This document shows, in pieces, positions 47,733 through 58,456 of a stretch of 64,000 bases of DNA (its first letter is position 1; each line of letters begins with the position of its first letter). The notes beneath the pieces are model-generated. The model was not told the DNA's origin. It was given only the letters and a program-made list of their open reading frames with translations, and made no database searches. The stretch comes from Aralia elata (taxonomy: Eukaryota > Streptophyta > Magnoliopsida > Apiales > Araliaceae), in the NCBI GenBank assembly GCA_034770075.1, contig CM068380.1:30318005-30382004 (forward strand). Reading direction: 5' to 3'. Made by a program: the position numbers and the translations under genes.

Positions 47733-50700
47733 TGTAACGATCGCGGATCGTGGGTAGCTTTGTAACACGAGCCTATGAATTTTATTGAATAAATTGAACT
47801 TTTATTAATATTATTTTGTGTTATGTGTTTGAATATTTTATTACTACCTATGATGTGTATGTGGTAATTTTTAAGTGTTATTATTTCATGGGAATTGATT
47901 AAATTATTTAGAGAAATAGCGCTAAAGCGCTATTTATGTAAAGACGCCTTTTTTGATTTTATGACTTTTCATAATTTTGTCAAAACGTTAATGAGAGGGG
48001 TTAATAATCCAAGTGTGGGATTTTATTTGAAGCCCAATTGAATTGATAGTTAAAAGCCCATAGAATTATGAATTGAGGCCCAAAATGGGAGCCCAAGACC
48101 CACGGGTCGAACCCATGACCCGAACCCGCAACCCATGACCCAAACCCATAACCCAAGAGGGAAATGGGTCATCAAAAATCTGCAGCAATTTAGAAAGAGA
48201 GAGACGCGTACGGTCGGGAGAAAGGAGGTGGAAGGGAAGGGAGTCACCGACCAAGCATGGGTTACAACAATTCAACATAAAGCAAATGTGGGGAGAAGGG
48301 GAGGGAACCACCCGACACCAAGCATGGGAGAAGGCAAAGCTCTCCCACCCATTTACGGGGAGCTGAAAATACCAAGCACGCTCACCTCATTCAAAGAGCT
48401 GAGCTCCTTCATCTGCATATACCTCCCTTTCATAGCCGTTCCTTTCCTTTCCTTTCTTTTGCAAAGCAAGAAAATACACAAACGATAGAGAGAGAAAGTA
48501 GAGAGAGAGTCGGACGAAGGAGATGAAGAAGGAGAAGAAGGAGAAGAAGAGAGGAGCTAGCTACTGTAATAGACTTCTAAGCACTAAGAAGATAAGCTAC
48601 AAGAGGTTAGTAAGCAAAACCTATCCCATCTCTTTCGTTTCAAGCTTTGATAAGTTATTGCTTCGTTAATGGTAGATTTTGTTGTGGTTGCTGTGATGGT
48701 TGTTGGTTGTTAATGAATGATTTTATATGTTCTTAGTACCTTAAAAAATCTGTTAATAGCATCCAAAAGTGGAACAAAAGAAAGAAAACCATACCTATGC
48801 ATAAAGGAGAAAGAAATGGACTGTATAGGCTAGTTTGGACAAGAACTGTGTGAATCATGGTTGTTAAATGTTGTGTTTATGTTTTTCATGTTATACTCTT
48901 ATGAATGAAGAGTATCACCCAATTGGAACGGAGTAAAAATCTCTTAAAACGAGTCTGTAGCGAAAGAATTAGTAAACTAGGCTTATTATGAAAACCTTGA
49001 TGAACAGTGTCTCTAGAAGCGATTTCTGGAGATGTTATGTTGCCTAGGAAGTTATGAACTTCTGGGTATGTGTAGTACACTTAGTAAGGAAGCCACAGGC
49101 TTTTGAACGATCCCATTTCGACTTCGTATGAAGAAGTTATGGCGATTTAATGGAGATGTATCAAGTTCGTAAAAATACGCAGAAAACTAGTTGGGTAGGC
49201 TACTTGGAGCTAAGATTCCGACTTGTTAGAGAGTCCTAGAGATTATGAATTTAGGATATGTTGTAATGTGTAGCAAGAGCCAGAGAACGGCTCAAGAACG
49301 AACTCATTCCGATTAAGGATGAAGAAGTTATGAAGCTACGAATCCGTTGCGGCACGAACCCAATTTAGAAACCCAAAAATCTAGAAAATGCATGCTGACT
49401 GCGTTTCAGAGCCGACCGCGCTCAAATTGCACTAGTTCAGAGCCGACCGCACTGAATTGCAGAGGCCTCAGCGCCGACAGCGCTGAAATAGTGTCAGGCT
49501 GGACAGCTTTGACCCTCTTTAGTAAAATGGACCTAAATTTCTCATACGAACTCCAAATTGGATGATTCAAGATGATCCGGAAAGCTAAGAAGTAGACCTA
49601 CAATGTCCATTATTTAGAATTGGTAATTTCACAATGGATCAATTTCTAAAATTGCTATTTTTAGGACTATTGTGCATTAGGAGGCAAACGGAGGGCCTCG
49701 TGCATGCGCGTATGTAACGTGTAATGCTTCTAACGCTACGAGATGTTGTTCTATGTTCTAAAACTTGTATATTATGATATATAATGGTGTTTAACATTAA
49801 CCAATGATGCTTAACGTGCGCAAATGTGTGTCGCTTGGGCATTCGAGTAGGCCAGTTTGGTGTACGGACGTGCAAGCGTCGTACCGCCGTAACAAGTGTG
49901 TGTAATCGTGTTTGATATTATACTTCTAATTAGAATGAAACGTTATATAGTAATGTAAACCAATCTTTGACATTGATTGTGTGTCTAATTGGTATGTGGC
50001 TATGTACTTAAATGTGTAGGACATTTGAAGGACGATTAACGTCAAATAGTAGCAAGCGCTTAGGGTAAGTTTTCTAACGCTTGTCTAACCCTTGTTTTGG
50101 GAAAGTTTATTTGATTCATTTGATTATATTCTCATGACTCTCATGCGATGTTTGAAGTTCCGATTTACGCAATACATATATGGTTGTGTGAATTCCTTAC
50201 TTATGTAAACCTTTCAGTATTTGCACAAGTATTTAAGCTATGTTATGACATAAATTGTTGAAGCTTTCAAGTTCACATATATATGAACTGTTATAGAGAA
50301 CGTCGATGTCATTTGTTTCGGCTAGACAGATATTGAAATGTTTTATTGATTTGATAATAAATCCTTGAAATGTTATTGATGATTAAGTAGAGCTATCCAA
50401 CCGAATTGCTTTGGTTAGGATTCCGAGACATGAATGAGATGAACAACCCTATTATTAGGGGCAAATTTTAGTCAGTTATTCTGACAAGACATCGAGCGCC
50501 TAAACAAACGCATATAGTCGTTTCTAGCTAGAGTGTTGATCAACATAGAGTACAATAGGCTGATCACCTAGAAGTGCTCGTAAGTAAGACGATTTGTAAT
50601 TATAATGCTGTGTACCTTTTTTAGAAAGCAAAAGAAAGTGCAAGGTCTTATGACCACTCAATGTCGTTTCGAAAATATATTTTTAAAACGAAAGCAAAGT

Positions 50701-51118
50701 ATTATTCTTCTTTATTCAGAATATTTCACAACTATTGTCCAGTTGTCAAAGAGAAATGATATGATTGATGATATTATTGTTATTCAACTGTTATACTTGC
50801 TGGACAATTGAATGTTCATTCTTGCTTTATGTTAAACATTGCAGCTAAGTTCGAGCGGATCGAAGGTTCTGGTAAGGATAAGAGAAAGGGCAAGATGAAC
50901 GTCTAGATGGCGTCGTAGTTTATTTGTATTAGTAATGTTGTAATATTAAGACTTATTATGTATTTGGAATGATGTTATGGTAATAGAACCTGGGATTGAG
51001 AGTAAGACGTGTTGTAGAAATATAGTAATTACATTCATGTCTATTATGTTGTATGAAATGAGATGTACCGTGTAGCACCGGATTCGGATTTGAGGTACCC
51101 GGATTTGGGGGCGTCACA
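47733..51118 (+). mobile_element. TGTGACA-type solo LTR, family 6 (3386 bp)
   Basis: TGTAACGATCGCGG...CCCGGATTTGGGGGCGTCACA, with perfect duplications TATTC (47728-47732, 51119-51123). It inserted into the putative intron of the family 5 LTR. Site II-like GGCCCA/GCCCA motifs and (A)CCCATGACCC repeats (48030-48165) precede a GA-rich leader ending in donor GAG|GTTAGT at 48606. Further on: CAGAGCCGACCGC repeats (49395-49485), CCCTA/TAGGG hairpin (50447-50460), hairpin (50801-50818), acceptor TTGCAG ending 50844, and a frame with EGSGKDKRKGKM to 50906. The 117-codon ORF 48135-48488 spans promoter and leader and is not supported as a gene. Confidence 0.94.
50801..50818 (+). promoter_or_regulatory. 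Conserved LTR hairpin, family 6
   Basis: TGGACA-ATTGAA-TGTTCA, a 6-bp stem with one G-U pair and a different core from the other families, followed by TTCTTGC. Confidence 0.7.
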
Positions 51119-53023
51119 TATTCGCTCTTTTTGTGATCCGTCAAAGAGTGGTACTAGATATATAAGTTAAGTGTTAAACCCAAGTGGTAGAAGTCAAAAA
51201 TAATGTGTACACAATTCGTAGGGACTGTTTTGACCAAAACAGTCCAGGTTTTTCAAAAGGAAAAAGGAGCTGCTACAGGGCAGTCCCATCCAGGGGCATT
51301 TTCGTCCAATTATTATGTTCTAAAAATTCCAGAAAACTTTGGAGTGATAATATGATAAGTTATATGAGTCGTGTAAAAATTTGAGAATTTTTGGCCTTAT
51401 AGAATGAAAGTTATGGATTTTATGGCGAAGGACCTCAAGTCAGAAAACGGGACAAAACCCGCTGACCCCTTGCTTGTGTGCACTTTTTTGACCACTTAAC
51501 AAGTGCAATAAATTCAGGGATTTTTAACACTGAATATATAGGAAGTTATGTAGCTCCTGGCCAAAAATCGCCGCATTCCGACTTGTAACGAAGAATCTAC
51601 GGCTGAAATAAAAACGTAGAGTTTTTCTACGAAAACGGCTAAAATTGGAATTCTATAACTCCGATGGCCACGAAATTTTAACTGGGAGTACTTGTTAATA
51701 TGTATAAGATGTTATAAAAAATTTGGCATCATCGGAGTTGTGCAAGATAGTGATCATTTTTGCTAGTTTCGAAAATTAAAACGGACGTTTGAAAAATGTT
51801 AAAGGAAATTGAAAACTTTCATAAAGAAAGTATTTTTGTGTATGGAATATATGTACATATGTGTGGCAAGATTTGAAGAAAATAAAAATCGATTTGTAAG
51901 AGAGGTTAAGTCATTTTTGAATGCAGCTTCCAATACGATTTGCTGTATTCATATTTCGGCTTGTTGGATTGTGGTATTCAGTTTGCTGAATTGGTGAATT
52001 AATGAATATAGTTTGCTGAATTAATGAATATGGTTTGCTGAATTAGTGAATCTAGCTTACTGAATTGTAGGATAGTTTGAATCCAGGGTACTGGATTGGA
52101 TGCTAGTTTGAATCCAGGTTAATGGATTAGTATGTTTAGATAATCCAACTTGCTGGATTAGGTATTCAAGCTTAATGGATTATAAAGAAAACTTATAAAA
52201 TGAAAGACTTAGTGTTAAGTCATAAGGTTTACGATAAAGTAGTAGTACAGTCGTGTTCTTTAATAGTTGATGTATAGTAGCTGGGCTAAACAATTCTTTC
52301 AGGGAGCAGAGGTATATACGAACTAGCAACCGATCTAACTCACTGTGAAAATAGTGTAGACGAGATGAAAACTAGTTTGTTGGTTGTTTGTGGGAAACCA
52401 CTCAGTATACTATATTGAACACTGTTAAAGACTCGATGTGTACCAGCTTTAGAATTTTGAATGCGTATGGTGCTAAGGTATTATCTAATATGTAGTTATG
52501 TGGTTAAATGTTAGATAATTTATTGATAAAAAAGTGATATTATGAAGTGATATATGTGATGCTAATTGAAAGATCAATCTTATAACTGATAGGTCTTTCA
52601 TAACAGATTAAGTTAAATTGCGTAGCAGTAATCAACGATACAGGCAAGTTTCCTATTCTTGTGCAAGTTCCATCTTACTCAACTTTTATATTGAGCAAGT
52701 TCCTCTTAACTCAAACTTGAGTTGTTATGTTTCAAGCATGATAGTGGTTTAATTCTTTATAATTATTCCACCTCCTTAAATTATTGATTCGCACTTAGTG
52801 CATGTTGCATATGTTCATCAAGCATGAAAGGCTGATCACCTTCATTACCTTAAAGTTCAGTTAAATTTGTTCATGGTCATTATTGACACCCTGTATTATT
52901 GAATTCAGTCATTCAATTATTGAAATTCTAAGTCATGCTATTTCACAATTATTATATTGTTGAAAATTTAAAACCTTATTTATTCTTTCAATCATGATAT
53001 ATCTTTATTGTATTTAAACTTGC

Positions 53024-53042
53024 TGAGCAAAGTAGTTGCTCA
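53024..53042 (+). promoter_or_regulatory. Conserved LTR hairpin, family 5 (plus copy)
   Basis: TGAGCAA-AGTAG-TTGCTCA, perfect 7-bp stem, followed by CCCTTGC. Confidence 0.75.
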
Positions 53043-53354
53043 CCCTTGCTATATCATGATAACAAATTTCAGATTTAAGGCGACGTTCGAGGGAAGACAG
53101 TACAAAAGCAAAGGACAAGATTAGATGGTTATGCACGTTAACTATTTAATTATCTTATGTAAATGATATGGTGTAAACCTTTTGTGAATCTAAAGGTAAA
53201 TATGTATTAAAATAAAGGTTATAGACCTTGGGATATGTAGCAAAGATTATTCTATAAATAATTTATGTTTATATCTTTCGCAGTAGTTGTAAATATGATG
53301 TATCGTGGCGCACCAGGTCCGAGGTTCAAGGGACCCGGGTTTGGGGGCCTTATA

Positions 53355-54981
53355 TTAGATAAGGAAGGTTCTGATATTATATTTAAGAACAATTGTTGTT
53401 CTATTTATAATGATAATGTTTTGTTTAAAACTGGAAGATTACTTGATAGACTTTGTATACCTGATTTACATGAAAATAATTTTATAAATTGAACAAACTA
53501 GTAAAAGAAAAAAAAAGGGAGATGGTCATTCAAAGAGTTGAATATGTGTATTTGATGAAATGCAAGTCTGAATCATTTGAAAAGTTTAAAAAATTCAGAA
53601 GTGATTTGGTGTATCTAAAAAAAAATCGTGCCTTGTTGGACATGGTGCAGTCCATGATAATTTTTACCGACATTCTACTATCCATCTAGGGTTATGCCCC
53701 AGAAACGGCTGCATATCTACAAAATAAGGTAACCTTAAAATCCGACCCCAAGACTCCGTAAAAGTTATGGATAGGGAGGACTCATATTCTTAAGTATGTT
53801 AAGATAAGGAGTTATCCAACTTATGTGAAAAGGTTTCAAAAATAAGTTTAGGACAAAATTTGACAAGTGCAAATTTGTGGGATATCTTAAAGAAAGTTTA
53901 GGGTATTATTACTATAATCCTACACACTGCCTTCTTGGATAAAGATGTTTATCATTGAAGGAGCTAGTGGGAGGGTAATAGATCTTAAAGGAATTCAAGA
54001 ACAACGAAGCACTATAAGTCAAACCGAGAAACCAGTAGATAGACCTATTATACCACAACCGAATCGTAAATCTAGATGAGTACCGAAGATACCTAGGAGT
54101 TATGGATTCATCATAGAGGATGATGATGAGGTATGCATCATAGATGATGTTGATCCAGTTATATACGGTGAAATGGCAAATGACCATAAAATCCGAAATG
54201 GACTCCATATATGAGAACCAAGTATAGACTCTGGTTACTCCACCAAAAGGCAAAGTGCCTATAGAGTGTAAATAAGTCTTTAAGAGAAAGACTAGAGAGC
54301 AGATGGCAAGGTGGAGACCTATAAGACCAGAATGGTGACAAAAGATTTCAAATAATGACAAGGAGTTGTCCATCATGAAATCTTCTCACCGGTATCAATG
54401 CTCAAGTCCATTCGGATTTTGCTTGTAATTGTAGCTTATTATTATGAAATCTGACAAATGGATGTGGAGACGTCCTTCCTCAATGAAGACTTTAGGAGAA
54501 TGTATGTATGATACAGCCAGAGGAATTTGTTTCAAAGGTTGAAGCAAATCGTGTATGTAAGCTACAACGATCCATTTATCAAGATTCATTTTGATAAGAC
54601 AATCAAAAGAGTTTGATTTTATCAAAAACGAGAATGAACCTAGTGTGTACAAAAGGGTCAGTGGGAGCGCTATGACATTCCTAGTATTATATGTTGATAT
54701 ACTACTGATAATGAATGACATACCAGTGCTACAATTAGTAAAGATAAAATTATATAAACATTCCTCTATGAATGACTTGGGAGTAGTATCCTATAAATTG
54801 GGGATATAAATCTATATAGATAGATTTAAAAGGATTCTCGGCTTGACCCAAGGAATATATATTCATTCGATGCTAAAGGCGTTTAGCATGGCAAACTCCA
54901 AGAGAGGTCTCATGATAATGAGCCATGGAGTGTATCTCTCTAAAAATTGTCCCCAATGAAATAGAGATCGCATGAGTTGTG
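53355..54981 (+). pseudogene. Copia copy B protease end, integrase remnant and reverse transcriptase
   Basis: Resumes protease/pre-integrase sequence (GSDIIFKNNCCSIYND), then loses most of the integrase core. Integrase C-terminal motifs follow (KCKSESFEKFKKF, LLDMVQSMIIFTD), then the linker and RT. RT remnants include MYENQVW-like residues near 54210, QPEEFVSKVEANRVCKL near 54530, and VLYVDILLI near 54685, where the usual catalytic YVDD reads YVDI. Frames change repeatedly. It ends at SMLKAFSMANSKRG and then stops at the copy C LTR, before RNase H. Confidence 0.88.
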
Positions 54982-56802
54982 TGCAGTAGTATGCACACAA
55001 GCCAATCATATTTGATATGATGTAGCATATACTTTGTAATCTTATTCATTTATTAATAAAAGAATTGATTTTCTTGAAAAGGCATTTTATATTATCTACA
55101 TAGTGCTGTTATATTAAATGTGATAAACCCATAGTTTTGAGCAATGCTTTTATAATCATGATGGTGATCATGCTAATGAGATCTAAATTCAAGATAGCTC
55201 ACAAACTAAAATCGTTCCTAATCGTTGGATTACTAAAAAGGGGATTAGTGAATCCGGATAGATTAGTACATACGTTGCTTGCTCTTAATAAGAGGATGAT
55301 TGATCTCATAATCATTTGTGTGGAGACACTAAAGCAAGTATGTAGGTGCTTATTAGAGAATAAGTTCACTAAACGTGGCTCGCTAAGGAATACCTAATGG
55401 AGTTTTACTCGCATGTCAATAGGAATTCCTCTAGTGATAGTAGTACAAGTGATCCTTGGACTTGAGATCATCATAGTATCTTGTGTATGATGAGTTATAT
55501 TTTGACATGTCCCTTAAGACCTTGTGGGTATATCAAAGGGTATGATTGGGTATAATTAGTTATACATGGAGATAGGTGAATGATCAACAAAGAATCTACC
55601 ACGTCTAGTAAAAGATGTGAATGTCCTATGTGATTCGATAAATGACAATTCAGTAGTCCTTGCCAAGGCAGAATGAAATTAGAAAATAGTTTCTAATTTG
55701 CATTATTTAGAGTTGTGGATTTGGGAATCGAAATACATATAATTAAATAAAATAAGACTTGACAGTAAATCCATGTCTTATATTTAATTGGGACATTGTA
55801 TGGTAGAAGGATTGAATTGTGCGGTAACTATTTACTCAAAGGTTCTTTTGTGATTAATGTTGAAATCTATATTATCTGGAAAGTCGTTGATCGCTAAGGG
55901 GGCTTACCCTTATTGTAGAAAAAATATTATTTATTTAAATGAATTAAATAGTTTAATTTATTTATTTAAATAACATTAGAATTGTTCTAATTGATTTATT
56001 CACAACCAGTTTAATATGGAGAACCTAAAGGGTCACACCGCAAAAGAAAATAATTTATTTAAGAAGTAAATGGCATAATTGTAATAATAAGTTAAGTGTA
56101 TTTAATTTTGTCTATGGAGATAGAATAAATTAAATAACTTAATATTTATTATTTAATATTTTGGAAATATTAAATATAAATTAATAAGAGGAGTCTAATT
56201 ATTATTATTACTATTACTATTATTTAATTCCTAATAGGGATTGAGAATTAATTAATAGAAGTACTCTCCCATGGATTCCTAATTGGATTAGGAGCATTAT
56301 TAATTAAAGGAGTTTAATTATAATACAAACCCTAATCCTAAATAGTTTAGGGAAGGGTTATTCCTACATCTATAAATAAGAGGGGTCTTATCATAGATTA
56401 GGGTTACACACTCTTGCATTAGATTGTGGAGAGTACTTACAATTTCTATAGAGATAGAAACTAGGGTTTTGCCAAATACCCAACATCTTGAATACTTGTT
56501 CTTCCTTGGTGGATCACCTCTAGAGGCCAAACACTTGGGTGGCTAACGTTGATCAAAGGAAAGGAATCACACCGTAGCATTCGAGGAGAACACGAAGGAC
56601 TAGGAGTTGAACTTGTACCCGAGGAAGCTTTGTTCTACGAGGGTATAATTCTTATTGTCTTTCTCTTTCGTTTATATTGTTAATTGAGCACATTGATCGA
56701 TCATGGTGATGGTTTGTATAAAATTTTAAAAATCTGTTTTATCGCGCTTCCGCACTATTTATGTAATTTGATTACATGTTCGCGCTATATACAAACCTAA
56801 CA
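54982..56802 (+). repeat. 5' LTR of copia copy C (1821 bp)
   Basis: TGCAGTAGTATGCACAC...ACAAACCTAACA. Near-identical to the solo LTR at 20390-22207. TATA box TATAAATA at 56371-56378. GAACTTGTACCCGAGGAAGC near 56608 marks the region retained in copy B. Confidence 0.95.
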
Positions 56803-56803
56803 G

Positions 56804-56816
56804 TGGTATTAGAGCC
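56804..56816 (+). promoter_or_regulatory. Primer-binding site of copia copy C
   Basis: TGGTATTAGAGCC one base after the LTR. It matches the initiator tRNA-Met site TGGTATCAGAGC with one change. Confidence 0.88.
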
Positions 56817-58456
56817 TAATCATGTGCTAATTATCGATCTTATGATTCCATGTATGAATTGATATGCGATACGATCGGATTTTGGGCTGAAGAAAATTTT
56901 TCTGAATCTGCGTCGCGGCGCGGCCGCGCCGCTTCCAGTACATTCTAGAGCGCGGCCGCGCCCTTACCCAGAAAAACTTTTCTGGGGGTGCAGCGCGGCC
57001 GCGCTGCTCCTAGTTCAAACTGGAGCGCGGCTGCGCCGGTGTCCAGACTTTGAAAAATTTTGTTTTTTCTCAATTAAAATAAATGGTTTATTTAATTGAT
57101 AAAAGTTTAAAATAAAAGAGTTTATTTTATCTGGAATAGGATTTCAGATTGCTAAAATTAAAGGAGTTTAATTTGGATTTGGTTTTTAATTAAAATAAAA
57201 GAGTTTATTTTGTTTCAAAAACTAAATATTAGCAAAACTTTTGCCCATTAATTGATATCAATGCATATATGGAATGCTTTTATTATTCATGGGATGAATG
57301 TTATTTATTGATACATATAGAGATATGTATGATAATAAATAGGGATTGATTATGGACTATTGAATAATGTGTGATTGGATTTATTTTAGTGGATGCTTGA
57401 ATGTATGGGTTTTATAAATGGGGTCTGCGTACCTCGTCTTCTCTAAATTTTTCTTAATGTAAATTCTATCTCCCTCCTATGTACTTCCCCTTGACGGCTG
57501 ATCAAGGTTTCTATTTATTGTAAATAGTTTCTGTAATAGGACTAATTAGAATTAATTTTGAAGAATTGGAGACAAAGGAGCAAGGAGCGTTTGAAGACCC
57601 GTTTGTAATGGAGCCCGGGTTTAAATGTAATAGTTATATTTAAATTTAATTCTTGCACCCTAGGTTTGACCTTTTGGTTCACTTGGTGGCTCTAGTGAAC
57701 CAAACTAGAATAAAAGTCCATAATCAATCCGGGTAGAATATAGTATTCTATATGTGCATGTTTACTATATATATTATATATTATACAACATGATTCGCAT
57801 GTTAAATAATATGACGCGTATTTTATATATATATGTGCATGCGCGCTAAATAAGATGAGACTTATAATAACAAACCCCTCAAAGTAATATATTAAGTCCT
57901 AAGTGTTCAAAGATATTTGTAATATCGAACGTCGCCTTCTAGCATGGTAAAACAATAGAGTATTAAATATTTAATATGAGTTTGTTGTGTCGCCACAAGA
58001 CAAGTATAAAATATTTAAGATGTTGCTTTATCACATTTGATGCTTATAAATAGACTGAACGATGCTGTTTTGTTGTGTCACCACAAGGACAGTGTTTTTC
58101 TTTCGAATATATGGAAGTGCAAGGTTGGACTTAACTTGGATAATTTTGATTCAGATGTGTCACCACTTGATCAAAATAATCTAAGAGGCAAAATACAAGG
58201 AGTTACATAGTGATATAATTGACAATAGTTGTCTACCTATTTATTTATATATCGCTTGTTGTGTCACCACAAGGCTATATACATTTGAAATGGGATCCTT
58301 AATCTTGTTAGCAAATCTTTAATTAGAATTGCCGAACTATATAATGAGGGTAATATAGTTTGATGAAAATAGTGGGAGATACCAATTTAAATAAAGACCT
58401 AATTTATTTTGGTAATTAATTAAATGAATGAATGCTAAAATGTTGTCTATTTTCAC
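56817..58456 (+). other. Leader of copia copy C with palindromes and repeated hairpins
   Basis: 1.64 kb without supported coding. GC block 56905-57040 has the 14-bp perfect palindrome GGCGCGGCCGCGCC and related GCGGCCGCGC copies. Repeats of AAATTAAAGGAGTTTA type follow (57070-57210). Three hairpin motifs TTGTGTCNCCACAA occur at 57981-57999, 58071-58088 and 58256-58274, with a weaker GTGTCACCAC at about 58155. All have counterparts in copy B's leader. Confidence 0.85.

Larger units (their letters stand above)
45353..53354 (+). mobile_element. TGTGACA-type solo LTR, family 5, split by family 6 LTR
   Basis: Starts TGTGACAACCCAAAAATTT and ends GACCCGGGTTTGGGGGCCTTATA (last bases decayed), with near-duplications TTGGA (45348-45352) and TTAGA (53355-53359). 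Its own sequence is 45353-47732 plus 51124-53354, about 4.6 kb, and closely matches the inverted copy at 40227-44427. Donor AAG|GTATAA at 47502, acceptor TTTCAG ending 53072, hairpin 53024-53042, GGCCCA motifs near 46945-47010, and repeats of GTTTGCTGAATT and AATCCAG...CTGGATT at 51900-52170. Confidence 0.9.
26878..54981 (+). mobile_element. Ty1/copia element copy B, old, split by four insertions
   Basis: Pieces in order: end of the 5' LTR and leader (26878-28892), gag start (28893-28979), a few bases of gag (38787-38797), gag (40117-40226), gag-protease (44428-45352) and integrase-to-RT (53355-54981). Aligned against copy C, each break coincides with an inserted LTR bounded by a target duplication, which fixes the reading order. 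Many stops and frameshifts show age. Copy C then inserted into B's RT region at 54981. Confidence 0.85.

Noticed and set aside
48135..48488. 117-codon ORF in the family 6 LTR
   Set aside because: It spans the presumed promoter and leader, has no domain, and lacks a counterpart in other families.
47733..51118. Class II DNA transposon reading, because ends are inverted copies
   Set aside because: The 5-bp target duplication, TG...CA ends, size, and directional inner signals fit LTRs; no transposase is present.
57981..58274. Regularly recurring palindromic motif suggesting a CRISPR-like array
   Set aside because: Only three copies with unequal spacing in a plant retrotransposon leader; no cas genes and the wrong kind of genome.
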